Of a stretch of DNA of 64,000 nucleotides, positions 42,828 to 54,173 are shown piece by piece (position 1 is the stretch's first letter; each line of letters starts with the position of its first letter). The stretch lies in contig JAFJTR010000021.1 in the NCBI GenBank assembly GCA_022559985.1, positions 341,120 to 405,119 on the forward strand, in the 5' to 3' direction. The notes under the pieces are model-generated. The model was not told where the DNA came from, searched no databases, and was given only the letters and a program-made list of their open reading frames with translations. A program made the position numbers and the translations under genes. The DNA comes from Parastagonospora avenae f. sp. tritici 18332-5. Taxonomy: Eukaryota; Ascomycota; Dothideomycetes; Pleosporales; Phaeosphaeriaceae.

Positions 42828-45310
42828 TGTTATGGAGCAGGGAAATTTGACTGCGATAGCTTCGTAATCTTGTTTCTGGGCAAGTGAGTGTGTAGCAAGA
42901 CTTCCAAAGTTCCTTGCATGTAGTAATTTTATGCAACAAAGAGGACGCATTGTGTCAGATTGAATGGGTTCAGTAGATGGATCTGAGTTGAAGTGTGAAG
43001 ACTTGATTGTTTGTTGTGTCTTGTTCTCCTCTGCCTTGTATTCTGTTTTTCTTTGTGTTGTTACAGCCGGGCTTTGTGTCACTCGACTATCCCTAATAGC
43101 GAAGACAGTAACGCGCGACAACTGCTATCTGACAGGAACTGATCCTCTAATATGCGACATGTCTGAAAAATTGCATCGTGCACAACAACGGGACTGTGCG
43201 AAAACCTTACCATAATAGCTCAATGGTGCAAGTGTAATCATCGCGTATCTATATATAGTTGCCAGACTAAAGTGTATTCAGGTCCTGATTATAGGTCTGT
43301 ACTCTGTCAGCAATGATAAAAGTGTGCCTGAAATCATGATGGAAACTATCCTCATAGCACCTTTGAGCAATATTGCGTTGGCAGATTGGACTGTGGTGTC
43401 ACACTGCCGGAAGATGTTGCGGTCGATCCCCAGGCCATTAATGATTTCCGCAATTTGTTTCTACTGTTCATACCAATATTTGGAGTGATCGTACGAGTCA
43501 CCTGATCATCACATGATCAGCCTCTGCACGCGCCTTAGGGGCTAGTGCAGGAGTATATAGTCTGCTCGTACGATAGCTTCAATCAATCAATCGATCTGCA
43601 ACCACCTAAAGTTTGCACCTTACTTCACACCGTACAATTGTACTTGCTTTACCTAAGGTGAAGTCCTACCAACATCTACAGATTATCCATTGTACATGAT
43701 TTGGCGAAGGTTATAGTAAGTTGACGGTAGATGTCATTGTGCAAGCCCGGGTGACAGATAATAAAGTAGTGACACTGAATGACATGCTCATCGCTCATTG
43801 TTCAACGATCAGAGGAATGGTCAAGTATTTTGAAGTACTTCGAATAGAAAGACCCTGGCTCCTGCCAGGCGTCGATAAAATCCCTGTCTGCCTTTCCCTA
43901 ACGAAAAGAGGTAAATAGGTAGCCTGTATATGTCCAAAGATCTTAGTAGAATCAAGGTAATGATATTACTGCTGCGCATGTATTTATGCTCTCTTAATTT
44001 TGTAGTAAGTATGCTCCCAAAAAGATCATCAAACTATGTCGTGTACTCCGCGGGCACAAATTTTGCCGCGGCCTAGTGCCCCGGCGCCAGTCGGAAGACG
44101 AATAGTGGCTGATATCATGGTGGCGGTAAGTGTGGAGGGCCAGCCGCATTTGGAAGCTATTGAATCAAGATAGCAGGTGCACGAATGAATGTTTCTATTC
44201 CCTTCAATACTGGTGGAACCACTCCTATGTAGCTCATAAGCTTTGTGACGGACTGCTCTCCTGTTCAGTGCCTACGGCAAAGCTGGTAGGAGCACGATCA
44301 AGGCCTCTTGGCTGGGCGTCAATCTCCGCGGCAGCCTTGCCCCGGGCCATAAAGTCGGGAATTCGATACAGGTTTATTAACCTCATGGAAGCAAGGTGGC
44401 TCTTTAAAAGGCACTAGAAAAGTCTAGACTTGGTAGCGTACTGTTCGGACGTGCTAGTATTGACAAAGAACTATGTTGAATCGAGCACCTCGAACGTTGG
44501 CATTTACCTAGGTACGGTGCACATTTTTGGAATGCAGTAGACTGGCTGAATCATGAAGAGCGCATTCCCGAACAAAAGACACACTTCGCTTACTTGGTTC
44601 TGATTGACAGACCTGGAGACCTGTATTCATTTTGTAGCCTGGCCGATGGACAGTGTCGAACAGCTTGTATTGTAAAGATACCGCACACTTGAAACTATTT
44701 GCAGAGCAAGACACCGTCTCAGCCTCTCACCCACTTATCTGTGGACGCTTCCGTATCTTTGGAAGAGCACAAGGACTAAATATCTATCCTCGGCTCACTT
44801 TTGAAGCAGGAGAAACCACAGCTCGCATTGCGCAAAGGTCGCGCAACACCGTGCATACCGGTTGCTTCTCGGGATTCAACCAATCGAGTATTGAAGCACA
44901 AGTCACACGTAGAGAATGGAAATTGAAGTGTAAAGGCATTTCCAGTCCCGGGACTTCCATCGAAGCAGATAGACATCGGAGGTGCATCATATGGACAACC
45001 TAAAGAATGTATGAAAACATGACGTACCCAGTAAGGCAGTAGGGGAACTCTGTCGTACTGACGTAAAGGCCGTGGCACTGGGCGCAAGCCTAGAAATTAG
45101 CTAGGTCCCGAGTTTGTGGAATGACAAATTAGAAAGCTTTTACGGGGTGCCACTGTGATTACCACGAAGTCGGATCACGCGGCAGCCCAAAATTTAGGGT
45201 GAATTGGTGCAGATGAAATAGTCATTTTCAATTTTTGTTCTGTACCAGAAGTTCTGTGTAACATTCCATACAGGTGAATGTACGTGAGATGGGTATGATC
45301 TAGCCCGCAC
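42828..45310. other. Gene-poor intergenic block
   Basis: 2.5 kb with no supportable gene. Frames at 42964-43215, 43721-43918, 44130-44417 and 44653-45003 lack motifs and splice partners. The nested inverted repeat at 43488-43574 sits just upstream of a TATATA-containing stretch, resembling a promoter without an evident gene. Confidence 0.4.
43488..43574. repeat. Nested inverted repeats
   Basis: The outer pair ATCGTACGAG (43488-43497) and CTCGTACGAT (43565-43574) encloses TGATCA (43503-43508 and 43514-43519) and CTGCAC/GTGCAG (43524-43529 and 43545-43550). The whole 87 bp could fold as a cruciform with two inner hairpins. It might be a very small MITE or a compound regulatory site. Confidence 0.55.
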
Positions 45311-47287
45311 TTAGAGTGCATGGGCAATGTGAGCGTCCAGAAGCGGACCGATGTCTCCAACGAAGAAACTGAGAATGAAGCAAATGCCACCGAAGGCAAT
45401 GCTGATGAAGTAAGGCCAGTGGTATGCCAAGGCAAAGGCCTCCTGAGACTTCTGCACAACCAGTGGGTACAAATTGGGTTGCAACACATCCTTGCTAGTG
45501 GCGAAGATGTGCTTCACTGCGTTGAAGTCTGCGTGGCCGATAAGTTGGACGACCTCTGTGAGTGTAGCAAGACCCGATGGAGTACCGGCGTTGATGATGA
45601 ATTGACCAGCGAGCGTCTCGTACGCCATCTTGGTGAGATTTTCTGTGACCTTGTGGAAGAAGATGTTCGTGTAAACGCCGTAGCCGATGGCTCCGCCAAT
45701 GTATCGGATGCTGAGTGTGATGGCGGTGATAGTTCCAATCTGGTCATCAGGGCATGCAATCTGTGCAATGATGGTACACGGGATGATGACACCTCCTACG
45801 CCGATTGATGCAAATGTTATCACGGCGTAGACAGCGGAAAGGTTGTAAGGTGTCGCAATGGCCATAGCACCGGTGGCACCTGTCATCAAGGCCGTGAAGA
45901 AGATCATAAGAGCACGGATACGACCCTTGGTAACCGGAATGAGGACAAGGCAGATGACCGCGCCTCCGATAATACCAAAACCAATGGGCAACGAACGGAT
46001 ACCGACACCGAGCGGATCATCGCCTATCGGACGTTAGATGCATGCTAGCGCATAGAAGATTGTCGAGACGCTTACCATAGACATTGTACACCTCGGTCGG
46101 CCAGAAGATCAGCAACGCGAAGAAGTTGCCACCACTCAGGAAGGTGATCAGAAGGATGATGATCATCGTCTTCTTAGCCTTGCTGAATAAGGCCTTTGGT
46201 ACCATGGGATGGGGCGCGTAAAACTCCCACACAAAGAAAGCGGCTATCAAAGCGAGGCCGAGAAGTAGCGGCGCAAGGTTGTGAGCACTGCCCCATGGGT
46301 ACTACTTATTGTCAGTACCTCGCCAAGAAAATAAGACCAACATGTACTTGCCTGAATAGCTCCCCATTGCAGGCCCATCATGAAGAGGGTAACACCTGTG
46401 ATGCTGAGGAAACCTCCAAGCCAATCGAGCCTTCCCATGACATGGCGGGCTGTGTACTCAGCATTGAGGCGGGACGGATCCTTGTAGAAGAAGATGCAGA
46501 GCATGAGACCAATGAAGTTCCACACTCCTATCAAGATACCACAGTACCTCCAGTCGCTGTCCTGGGAAATCAATTGGGCGTAGAGCACCGACGGGCAGAA
46601 CGGGACGATGGTGAAAACCACGGCGCCGATGTACTTGCCGCGGTCCTTCACCGGAACGATCTCACCAGTACCAGCTAGCGCAATCAGTTCGTTGAGACCG
46701 GCACCAATACCCGAGAACACATTGCCAGCTGTTCATCGTTAGCGACTCCCCATTACACGCGCATTTTCCACTCACCAATGGCAACGTTCATCGTATTTGC
46801 AGTTGCAGTGATGATGGGTCCGACGATAAGGCAAACTTGCCCAACGATAGCCACATTGCGCCGACCGAACACATCTGAAAGCGCACCAACGAAGGGGCAC
46901 AGAGCCGCATTGGGAATGAGGTACGCGATAACGAACCACGAGTATCGATCAGCTCCACCGATATCTGTGTAAATGAGAGGCAGGACGGAACCGTAGATGA
47001 ACAGTGGGATTTGCGAGCCGACCCAGAGAAAAGACATGCAGGTGAGTGTCATGAAGAGTCTCATGCTCATCTGTCACGAGTCAGCACTTAGTGATTGGAT
47101 GTATAGCACATGCGCCACTCACTCTCGTATGAACTTCTGGTCCACGACTGGGCGTAGGCACCATTTGCACTCCCTTCTCCAGCTCGCTAGGCGGTGTGTG
47201 CGTCGTCGTCATCTCCAGATGAGCACCGTTTTGATTCTTCATGTCGCTGTCGCGCGACCCTGCGGACGATCTCATTGTGTCGAGCAT
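45311..47287 (-). CDS. MFS transporter, TRI12-like (siderophore/toxin efflux type)
   Basis: Five exons (47123-47287, 46776-47070, 46352-46728, 46076-46301, 45311-46023) give 591 residues; length checks. Introns are 52, 47, 50 and 52 nt; the third, 46302-46351, is a GC-AG intron with donor CAG|GCAAGT. The protein has 12-14 hydrophobic segments. The MFS loop signature 'PFVGALSDVFGRRNVAIVG' follows 'WFVIAYLIPNAALC'; further blocks are 'GIGAGLNELIALAGTGEIVP', 'WGAIQYPWGSAHNLAPLLLG' and 'FFVGDIGPLLDAHIAHAL' at the end. This is the TRI12/siderophore-transporter branch of fungal MFS. Substrate cannot be told from sequence. No biosynthetic genes surround it. Confidence 0.9.
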
Positions 47288-49740
47288 CTTGTCGAAACAG
47301 TGAGCTGTGGAAGCGCACAACCGGCGAAGATGGGAAGATATACAGAAATGGATTTGGGCGCAAACCCTAATATGTGAATGTCGTAACAAATGCGGATCGT
47401 CATAACTTTATCTTCACCGAGTCCATGGCAACCTAGTTCGCGCTAAGACTGAAGCGATTTAGACTGGATCGACACAGAAGCCGCGGCACATCACTTAGTG
47501 TGCGGGGCCCATTGGGCGACTGCTATAGCACGAATTAGTACCCCTCAGACAAAGAAGGCTACGAAGACGCCGCTTTGCGAAATTAGCACCACGGCGATGT
47601 CTTGGAAAAGGTGGCGATGCTTGATCATGCTAGCAACATGCGGGGACCCCGCACGGTTATGGAGCATTCGCCTCAAATGGACTAGCAACGGAACATGATT
47701 TGCATGTCGCTCAACCCAAGTGTTTGGCTTGACAGTGTTGTCTGAAGGGCCTCATCGAGGCACATGATTCAATGTGGAAGGCTAATTCGCAAAGCTATGT
47801 CGTGACTATGTGCTATGCGACGACGCAACGGTCCACGAATGTAACCGCGAAAAAGTGGGGAGTTGACATTGCACAGTGGCCTGGAGACCAAGAGACTTGT
47901 CGCGCGAAATTGAAAAGTTGTGTGGCGGAGCGATTGTTGGGAATTTGGAAGGCATGGTGACATGTACCGCTGACATTCGACTACCATGCTGGGAGTGCAA
48001 GGACGACTGCTCCAATCTTGGAGGGGCTTCTGATCGGATTGACGTTGATATGCGTGTGAACCCTAGCCTAGTGCATATCTAGTGGAGAGTTGACAACTTC
48101 TCAGTACTGTAACTGAAAAGTACCGAGGCTCAGTAGAATGGCATGGTTGTGATTCTTACAAGCCTATGCGCTACATACCAGCGGCAATCTACATGGCGAA
48201 GGCCATCGTGGTAGATATTGTTTCCTTGAAGCTTGTCCATGTCGTTCATGCGTACCGAGAATAGATCAGGACAAGCGAATTCGGCGGCATTATTCGGTAT
48301 GTCAGCCTTGGCATACATAATTGACTCCAGCTTTCCCAAAGATTCTGAGCACATTCTGTACCAAAATGTTGGGCAGAGTGAGTGTAGACCTTTGCGATCG
48401 TGTTGGACGAGCATGTGCTGAGTGGACTCTGGCAAATCCTAGTGGGCAATTGTTGGTTTGCTTCCGAAATACGGCCAGACCGCCCAGACGGGCCTATTCG
48501 TTCTACCGACTGCAAGATTCGAGATTTGAACGTTTGATGAGCGTAAGCTGAGTGAGACATGACTTCAGATGAGGCCGAGGCACGACATGGATTGTCCATT
48601 GGCTGCATAAAAAACATGCGATGTCTAGACAGCGCTGAGTGCTGTAAATTCACTTGTCCCGAGGCTGGGTAGCAGGCAGCACGCGTGACTGCAAGCCACT
48701 TGGTGTGCTCCGGACCGTATGTGTGGCATTGTCGCTCTAGAGGGATGGCTAGATTTGAGAGGCTGTGGGGAAGAGAATGGAAGTAGGTCCATATGTATGG
48801 TTGCTAGATATTCGTGCTAGAAAACTAGTTCAGCCATCGGAAGGAACCGTTGCAGACTCGGCGGGTCCTGCTAGGGCGATGACACGTGCATGCTTCGATG
48901 GCTTCGATGGAGTCTGGAATCTGGCAGATATGAAGCAGGAGCACTGTTCTAACGCTGGCTGGCATAACAACGTCGTCTGAATCGCATCCAGACGTGGAGA
49001 CGCAAGGCTGAGCGAAGGACCGCTCGATCCGCCTTGCTGATTCGTCTAAAGACTAGCGCCTTGGCAATACCGACGGGAATTTCCGTATTATCTCGTCTTG
49101 TCCCTATCTAGAGCTTCCAGCATTCAGACTCCATATATCGTATGCGCAGCTCTGATGACTGTGTTCGGTGAATACAAAGCGGCTCCCTGTGCGCCTGCTC
49201 AGTTCTTCTCAAACTGCATGCGACCTCGGTCAGCACACCTGTTCCTCTGGAAGAAAAGAAGACGCCTGAAGTGATGGTGGACTACGCATTCATTCTGATG
49301 GGGGACACAAGAATAGGCACATGGAAGTGGGGTGGAATTGTTTATCAATTGCTATCGGAAACTCAGGTAAGTTGATGGAGATGGAAACAGGCTAAGCCCA
49401 AACAGGCAGGCTCCTTGGCAGCACGTGACTGTTCTCATGGGCAGGACCTGGAGGCTGCCGAACACATTCATCTAGCCTGTGTTCAGTGCCTTGTCTCTCT
49501 ATTTGCAGGTGCACATTTCTTGGTGGCTTGTGCAGCACATGCAGTATCACAGGTTTTGCTTTCACAATGCCACTGTCTAGGAACGAACAAGCTTGTTATT
49601 GTTGAGCGATTGTGTGTAAGTCTTTCGTCAACGCTAATACAGCTTACATTTACAATGCCCGCTGTTACAGCAGCCTGCGGACAGTCACTGCAGTATTCTT
49701 GTCATCCTACTAGAGAAGGCTCAATTAATTCCTTACAATA
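47288..49740. other. Gene-poor intergenic block
   Basis: 2.4 kb between the MFS transporter and the RING-finger locus. Many short overlapping frames, none recognisable or spliceable with confidence. No repeats stood out by eye. Confidence 0.35.
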
Positions 49741-50970
49741 ATGATTGGAAACACAGCTACCACAACTCTACTTGAATCACGACCTCAAAGACCAGACAGC
49801 AACCAGGCGATGTTCAACATGAGCAGCCTTAGATCACAGGATGCCTATGCGCAACTCCCCGAAGGTCTATGTGCCATGTGGGCTGTCATAGTCGTAGCGC
49901 GACTTGATGCCAAGCTTCCATCATGGGATCAAGCAGCCGAGCTAGAGACAAACCGGGACGGACGATGGGCTTTGTGGGCGCGTAGCGCCTTCGATGACTT
50001 CGCCTTAGCATTTTCTGATTATCAGCCTGATGTGAGGTGGACAGTACTGCCCACCTCTATCACCAATTGTCTGTGAGGGGAGCTTGTCCGGACCGCTTCC
50101 AACTACTACCAGGACAGCGACCGCGAGTTCGCGTAACTCTGCATCATGCTGCGAGGTTTCCATAGGAAACTGCATGTGAATAGGGCTATAATCCTTGGGG
50201 GCTTTGCTTATAGCATGCGAGAGTCTGTCCATGATCTGGTCTGGCAGCTTCTCGTCCCATCCATGTCAGAGATTGTCATAACCAGCAACACCATGGCTGC
50301 GGACGTGAGCGCAGATGATCTATCCCCAGCTGTGGTTGAGTACATACAAACTCAGGGTGCTATACTCACTGAAATCATTGAGGTTTTCGTTCGTCAACAG
50401 ACGTCCCGTGTACTTTGGGGTGAAACGGACCTTTGCAGTGATGGCTTCATCGACGCCATACGGGCTCCTCTTCGCGGACGAGTTCGTGAAGCGTTGAATT
50501 GTTTTGTGACGGGTTCGCTGTCAAATGCTAGCAGAGAGATCAAAATGCAGTACGTTGGCACACAGGTCATGCTCAGTATCTTCTTTCGCGATGTTGCGCG
50601 ATTCTTCTCGTACGTAAACCCTCTTCTGTAACACTACTGGGAACTCGTTCCTCAATCGTCTGATTCAGGTGATTCAGATGGCACCTTTATCGATGATGAA
50701 GATCGGGCGTGGTACTGGCAGGAGTATGAGCTGAGTGAGCTAGAAGACGTGCTCACCGGTTCAGAAAACGTCAATATCGATCAAATCAGCATTCCCGTGA
50801 CTGCCCTGCAGCCGGTCACCTGTCCCATTTGTCTCGAGCCCCATAGCGCTGTTCGTCAGCTTAAAGCTTGCCGCCATGCATTCTGTGAGGAGTGCTTGAG
50901 CAGTCAGTTACAAGCGCGCCATCCTGCCCGCTACACGTGTGCATCGTGCCGGGCTGGACTTCTCAAGTAA
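49741..50970 (+). pseudogene. RING-finger protein gene interrupted by in-frame stop
   Basis: Three open stretches lie in the same frame: 49741-50076, 50146-50631 and 50632-50970. The first two are separated by stops at 50074 and 50134, plausibly an intron (donor GTGAGG at 50032; acceptor unresolved). The second ends with TAA at 50629-50631, and coding continues immediately after it, in frame, as 'HYWELVPQSSDSG'. No GT..AG pair in matching phase removes that TAA. The C-terminus is a RING finger: 'CPICLEPHSAVRQLKACRH' then 'AFCEECLSSQ' and 'YTCASCRAG' (C3HC4). An intact version would be a putative E3 ubiquitin ligase. It may be a pseudogene with one nonsense change, a case of readthrough, or an assembly error. 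Confidence 0.6.
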
Positions 50971-51506
50971 GGCAGCCCTTGCGGGTACGTCCTATCTTAA
51001 CCTGTTCTGCATGAGCAGATTGCATCAATATTGTAGTTCTACGGTCACATGATATTCTTCCTATCAATATCTCATTCTGTCTCGAATGTTCCGATCAATG
51101 CCCTTTCCACTGTATCCACTTTGTGCCATGCTTGGCCATTTCCCCACATATCACGTGTTCTGTTCCGACCCTCTCATTGCACGTGTCCACTGCCGTTGCG
51201 AATGTGTAACGTGAGAAGGCGCGCGTTGGTCCAGGAACCAATGACGACGCGGGGCTAATCTGAGCTTCAACCTCACCTACAAACAGGCACTCAGGCACCA
51301 GCACAAACAAGCACACGATAGCAAACTGACACGCGCATCACCCATAAAACCCCTCCCGCTGCGACTAAGCCTTGACGATAACCAAAAAACTCGTCACTCT
51401 GCCTTAATCGCCTCTACCACCTCGACCACCTTTTCAACCGCGCCCACAGTCACTGGCATCTTCGTCTTCGTCTTCCGCCCCATCAACAGATACGACTGGC
51501 TTCATC
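50971..51506. other. Intergenic
   Basis: Upstream region of the small coiled-coil gene. A pyrimidine-rich, CACC-rich leader at 51400-51500 looks like a promoter/5' UTR. No gene seen. Confidence 0.4.
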
Positions 51507-52027
51507 ATGGACAACAAACAGCAGCAATCTGCTCGTCAGCCTGACATGGACCGCATCGAGAACGGCATGAAGATCATCGCAGAGGAGATGGGCAACATTG
51601 TCAACATTCCCGCCATTCAAGACACCAGGAGCATCTCCGAAGCCATCCACGGCATAAACACACGGCTGGATGGGATTGATGATCAGCTGAATAGCATATG
51701 TCAGCAGCTTAATGCAAGCAACCACAATCAGGCAGCCAGGGTCCTCAACAGCCGCCTGCGCGATGGCTGTCAACAACTAATCCCATTTCGAGATCCCCGT
51801 ACCAATGGGGCTGTCGTAGGCTTCCCAGTGACAGGTGATGCCTCAGGAAACTCTCAAGTGAGTCAGCTTTCTGTTGAAGTCCACTAACGTTATTCCTAAT
51901 CATTGTAGTCCCTGTAGTCCCCCAGCTAGATATAATCATCGCGGCTGTCGGCTGGGAACCTGCTCTTGGTCTCCAGGATGACAAGGTTGTTGCCCTCAAA
52001 ATGCACATTGGCGCTATCTTCCCGTAA
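51507..52027 (+). CDS. Small coiled-coil protein, intact member of a family repeated nearby
   Basis: Exons 51507-51857 and 51926-52027, separated by a 68-nt intron (GTGAGT..CCCCCAG; two earlier TAG acceptors lead at once to stops), give 150 residues. A helical N-terminal two-thirds ('SISEAIHGINTRLDGIDDQL', 'NSICQQLNASNHNQAARVLN') leads to 'IPFRDPRTNGAVVGFPVTG' and, after the splice, a short helix 'LDIIIAAVGWEP' with 'KVVALKMHIG'. This layout (coiled-coil, then G-F-P-x-T, then L-x2-ALG..K..LR..IG) is shared with the decayed copies at 54174, 55486 and 56686. It resembles an expanded fungal family of small proteins with no function known to me. Confidence 0.7.
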
Positions 52028-52452
52028 AGCGTGGAGGCATTCGCAACAATTTGGCTGTTTCTTTGAGAACTTAGGGAAGCTTGAAGGCATGCAGAAGGTT
52101 ATTTGGCGTCAGGGAGGGCTGAAGTCTCTCATACAGATGAACTAGGGTACCCAATGTCTTGTAGTGCACTAAGGCACTACACGATACCGGAACATTTTAT
52201 CGCTTGCTGCTTTGTTGTGATCTGCGTATGTCAGGGTTGGACTCAGATTTGACCCAAAATGTGACCTGTCTTATCTGGACCCTTATCTCTTGGCCTTCTG
52301 TGCGACCTCCATAGACCTCCACCATACCCCAAAACATGTCCTATTTCACCTCAAAAATTCTTTGAACTCTTACACGCTGCATCAGGATCACTGTGCACAC
52401 GAAAACTTTGCAACACCCACCCACACTGCTCACTCAACGGGTCACACTCAAA
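52028..52452. other. Intergenic
   Basis: 3' region of the coiled-coil gene. No gene or repeat recognised. Confidence 0.4.
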
Positions 52453-52701
52453 ATGGACGACCACCATGACCAGCCTATATGGCCAATGATACAAGGCGCC
52501 GCGAATTACGCCTGGAACCTGATCGAAGAAGCCTGGGCGATGATTTGGAAACAAGCCGGCGCCCCTCCAGCGCAGGCAGTGTGCGCAAGAACTGAGCGCA
52601 AGCACCAAAGCGACGGTGAGATGCGAGAGGTTGACCACGACTTTGCCGCATCAAAAAATTTGCAGCATGACCCAGTCTTGCAGTATCAGCAGGCGGGATG
52701 A
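52453..52701 (+). CDS. Orphan small ORF
   Basis: 82 residues from ATG 52453 in a good context (TCAAAATGG). It begins 'MDDHHDQPIWPMIQGAANYA', has a Trp/Ala-rich amphipathic helix ('NLIEEAWAMIWKQAG') and a polar tail. The opposite strand is also open, so coding is not certain. No family recognised. Confidence 0.35.
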   Translation: MDDHHDQPIWPMIQGAANYAWNLIEEAWAMIWKQAGAPPAQAVCARTERKHQSDGEMREVDHDFAASKNLQHDPVLQYQQAG

Positions 52702-53244
52702 GCGCTGATAATGCGGCGACGAGCACGATCATAGGTAAGAGTCACATGCGCGCACGCGTGCCTTGCGGGAGTGACGCGTGACTCACGACATCGCAGGGAC
52801 TTCCTCACAACAGATAGCGTAACTGCTATGGAAGGCTCAAAGGTACACTATTTTTGGTGGGAAAGCCTTCGCTAAGCGGTCGGTGAACCGTGGAAGGCGC
52901 AATTGCTATTGATGGGGTTACGGTCCACGATCCTTCAACCATGGTGCCGAAGGTACTGGTATCGATTGTCGATTCCAGAAAATTTGCGGCAAAGTTCAAC
53001 AATCAATATCCAGATAGCCAATGGGATCTCTCGCTTCATCACTTCTTTGATTTTACCACGCCCTCTTACGTTCGTACCACGGTATGAATTGCGACATGAA
53101 TTTTCTACGCCGAACCACGTTTTCTGTTAGCAAAGCACTTTATTCAAACCCACCAGCCCCTTAAAAATATCTTCTTGAAAATTCTCATACCATTTCCTGA
53201 ATCACAATCCCAAAATATCCACCTCTTCAGCAACGCCCGAGATA
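52702..53244. other. Intergenic
   Basis: A frame at 52890-53087 ('VSIVDSRKFAAKFNNQYPD') lacks an ATG start and was not called. The last 100 bases are A/C-rich and look like the leader of the next ORF. Confidence 0.35.
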
Positions 53245-53616
53245 ATGTCCGCTAGCGATCTCAAAAAGCAGTATCACGCGGCCTGCAAGTCATTCAATAT
53301 CCTCAGCGGCAACTCGATTTTATCCTGCGAACAACTCCGGAGCTATATCAGATCCTTCCGCCGGCAGATAAACACACGCCCACACCTCGCATCCCTCTTC
53401 TCCGAACGCGCCAGACAGCTCAATAACGACGTCTTCCGCTTTCAAAGCCATCATGGCAATTATAAAAGGAAAAGAAATGCAATGGATATGTTCTACGAGT
53501 TTTACAACGATCAAGACCGGTCGATCGCGGAGCATGGCAGTTTGAAAGGCTGGAGCGAGTACATGGAGACATTCCGCGGTAATGAGAGCATGGAACTGTT
53601 TGGGTTTGTGACTTGA
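53245..53616 (+). CDS. Orphan hypothetical protein
   Basis: 123 residues, single frame, ATG 53245. It is helical and charged throughout ('LKKQYHAACKSFNILSG', 'EQLRSYIRSFRRQINTRPH', 'FSERARQLNNDVFRFQ', 'AMDMFYEFYNDQDR'). No domain or signal peptide recognised. Upstream of the ATG is an AT-rich, CAACA-containing leader. The opposite strand is also open over much of it, but the plus-strand composition is more protein-like. Confidence 0.45.
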   Translation: MSASDLKKQYHAACKSFNILSGNSILSCEQLRSYIRSFRRQINTRPHLASLFSERARQLNNDVFRFQSHHGNYKRKRNAMDMFYEFYNDQDRSIAEHGSLKGWSEYMETFRGNESMELFGFVT

Positions 53617-54173
53617 AACCTTGGACTGAAGACTATTGAGACGTTGAGAGAGTTGTGGCAGGAGGTGCAGGAGAAGGAGAACAAAGAGGCCGAACGACTG
53701 TGTTTTCAGCGAACGTGCCCGAATCTTCCCTTGTAAAATGCCGGTGTGTGCGCCATTATGACTGCCAGTGAGCAGCTCATTTTGTATCCTTGCACTGGTG
53801 GAACATGATACGGGTTGAGGCGGTAACCATGGTACGCTAGTTGACCGAAACCATTCAACCCTCAATTCCCTTCTGTTACAGTCATACTATCGCGCAGCCC
53901 ATCAGAAGTATCTCACTACCACTCCTCAGGTATCGGGGTAGGCAAACTACGCATCCATTGGTCTACGTATGGTACCTTGCATGTTGTAGAGTTCCGTGAT
54001 GGTTCTCGACAGACCATAGATAGACTCATTGTATTTCAGACCATGCAGAAGTATGAGTGGCAGAGTCGTTGAAATTAGCGTTTTACTCTTTCGCATCCGT
54101 ATTGTGGGCTCTATCTATGGATGAGTAACGCGTAGCATGGTAGTGAGATGAAACTGACTCGGCGTTTCCGCGG
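53617..54173. other. Intergenic
   Basis: No gene. It lies between the orphan ORF and the first decayed coiled-coil copy. Confidence 0.35.

Noticed and set aside
43205..43290. tRNA-like sequence (TAGCTCAATGG resembling an A box).
   Set aside because: There is no matching B box (GGTTCGANNCC) at the right distance and no acceptor stem pairing.
32036..47287. A secondary-metabolite or sulfur-assimilation gene cluster around the sulfate permease and the MFS transporter.
   Set aside because: No synthase, reductase or tailoring genes occur between or around them; the transporters are isolated.
52890..53087. 65-codon frame upstream of the orphan gene at 53245.
   Set aside because: It opens at GTG with no ATG and no splice partner.
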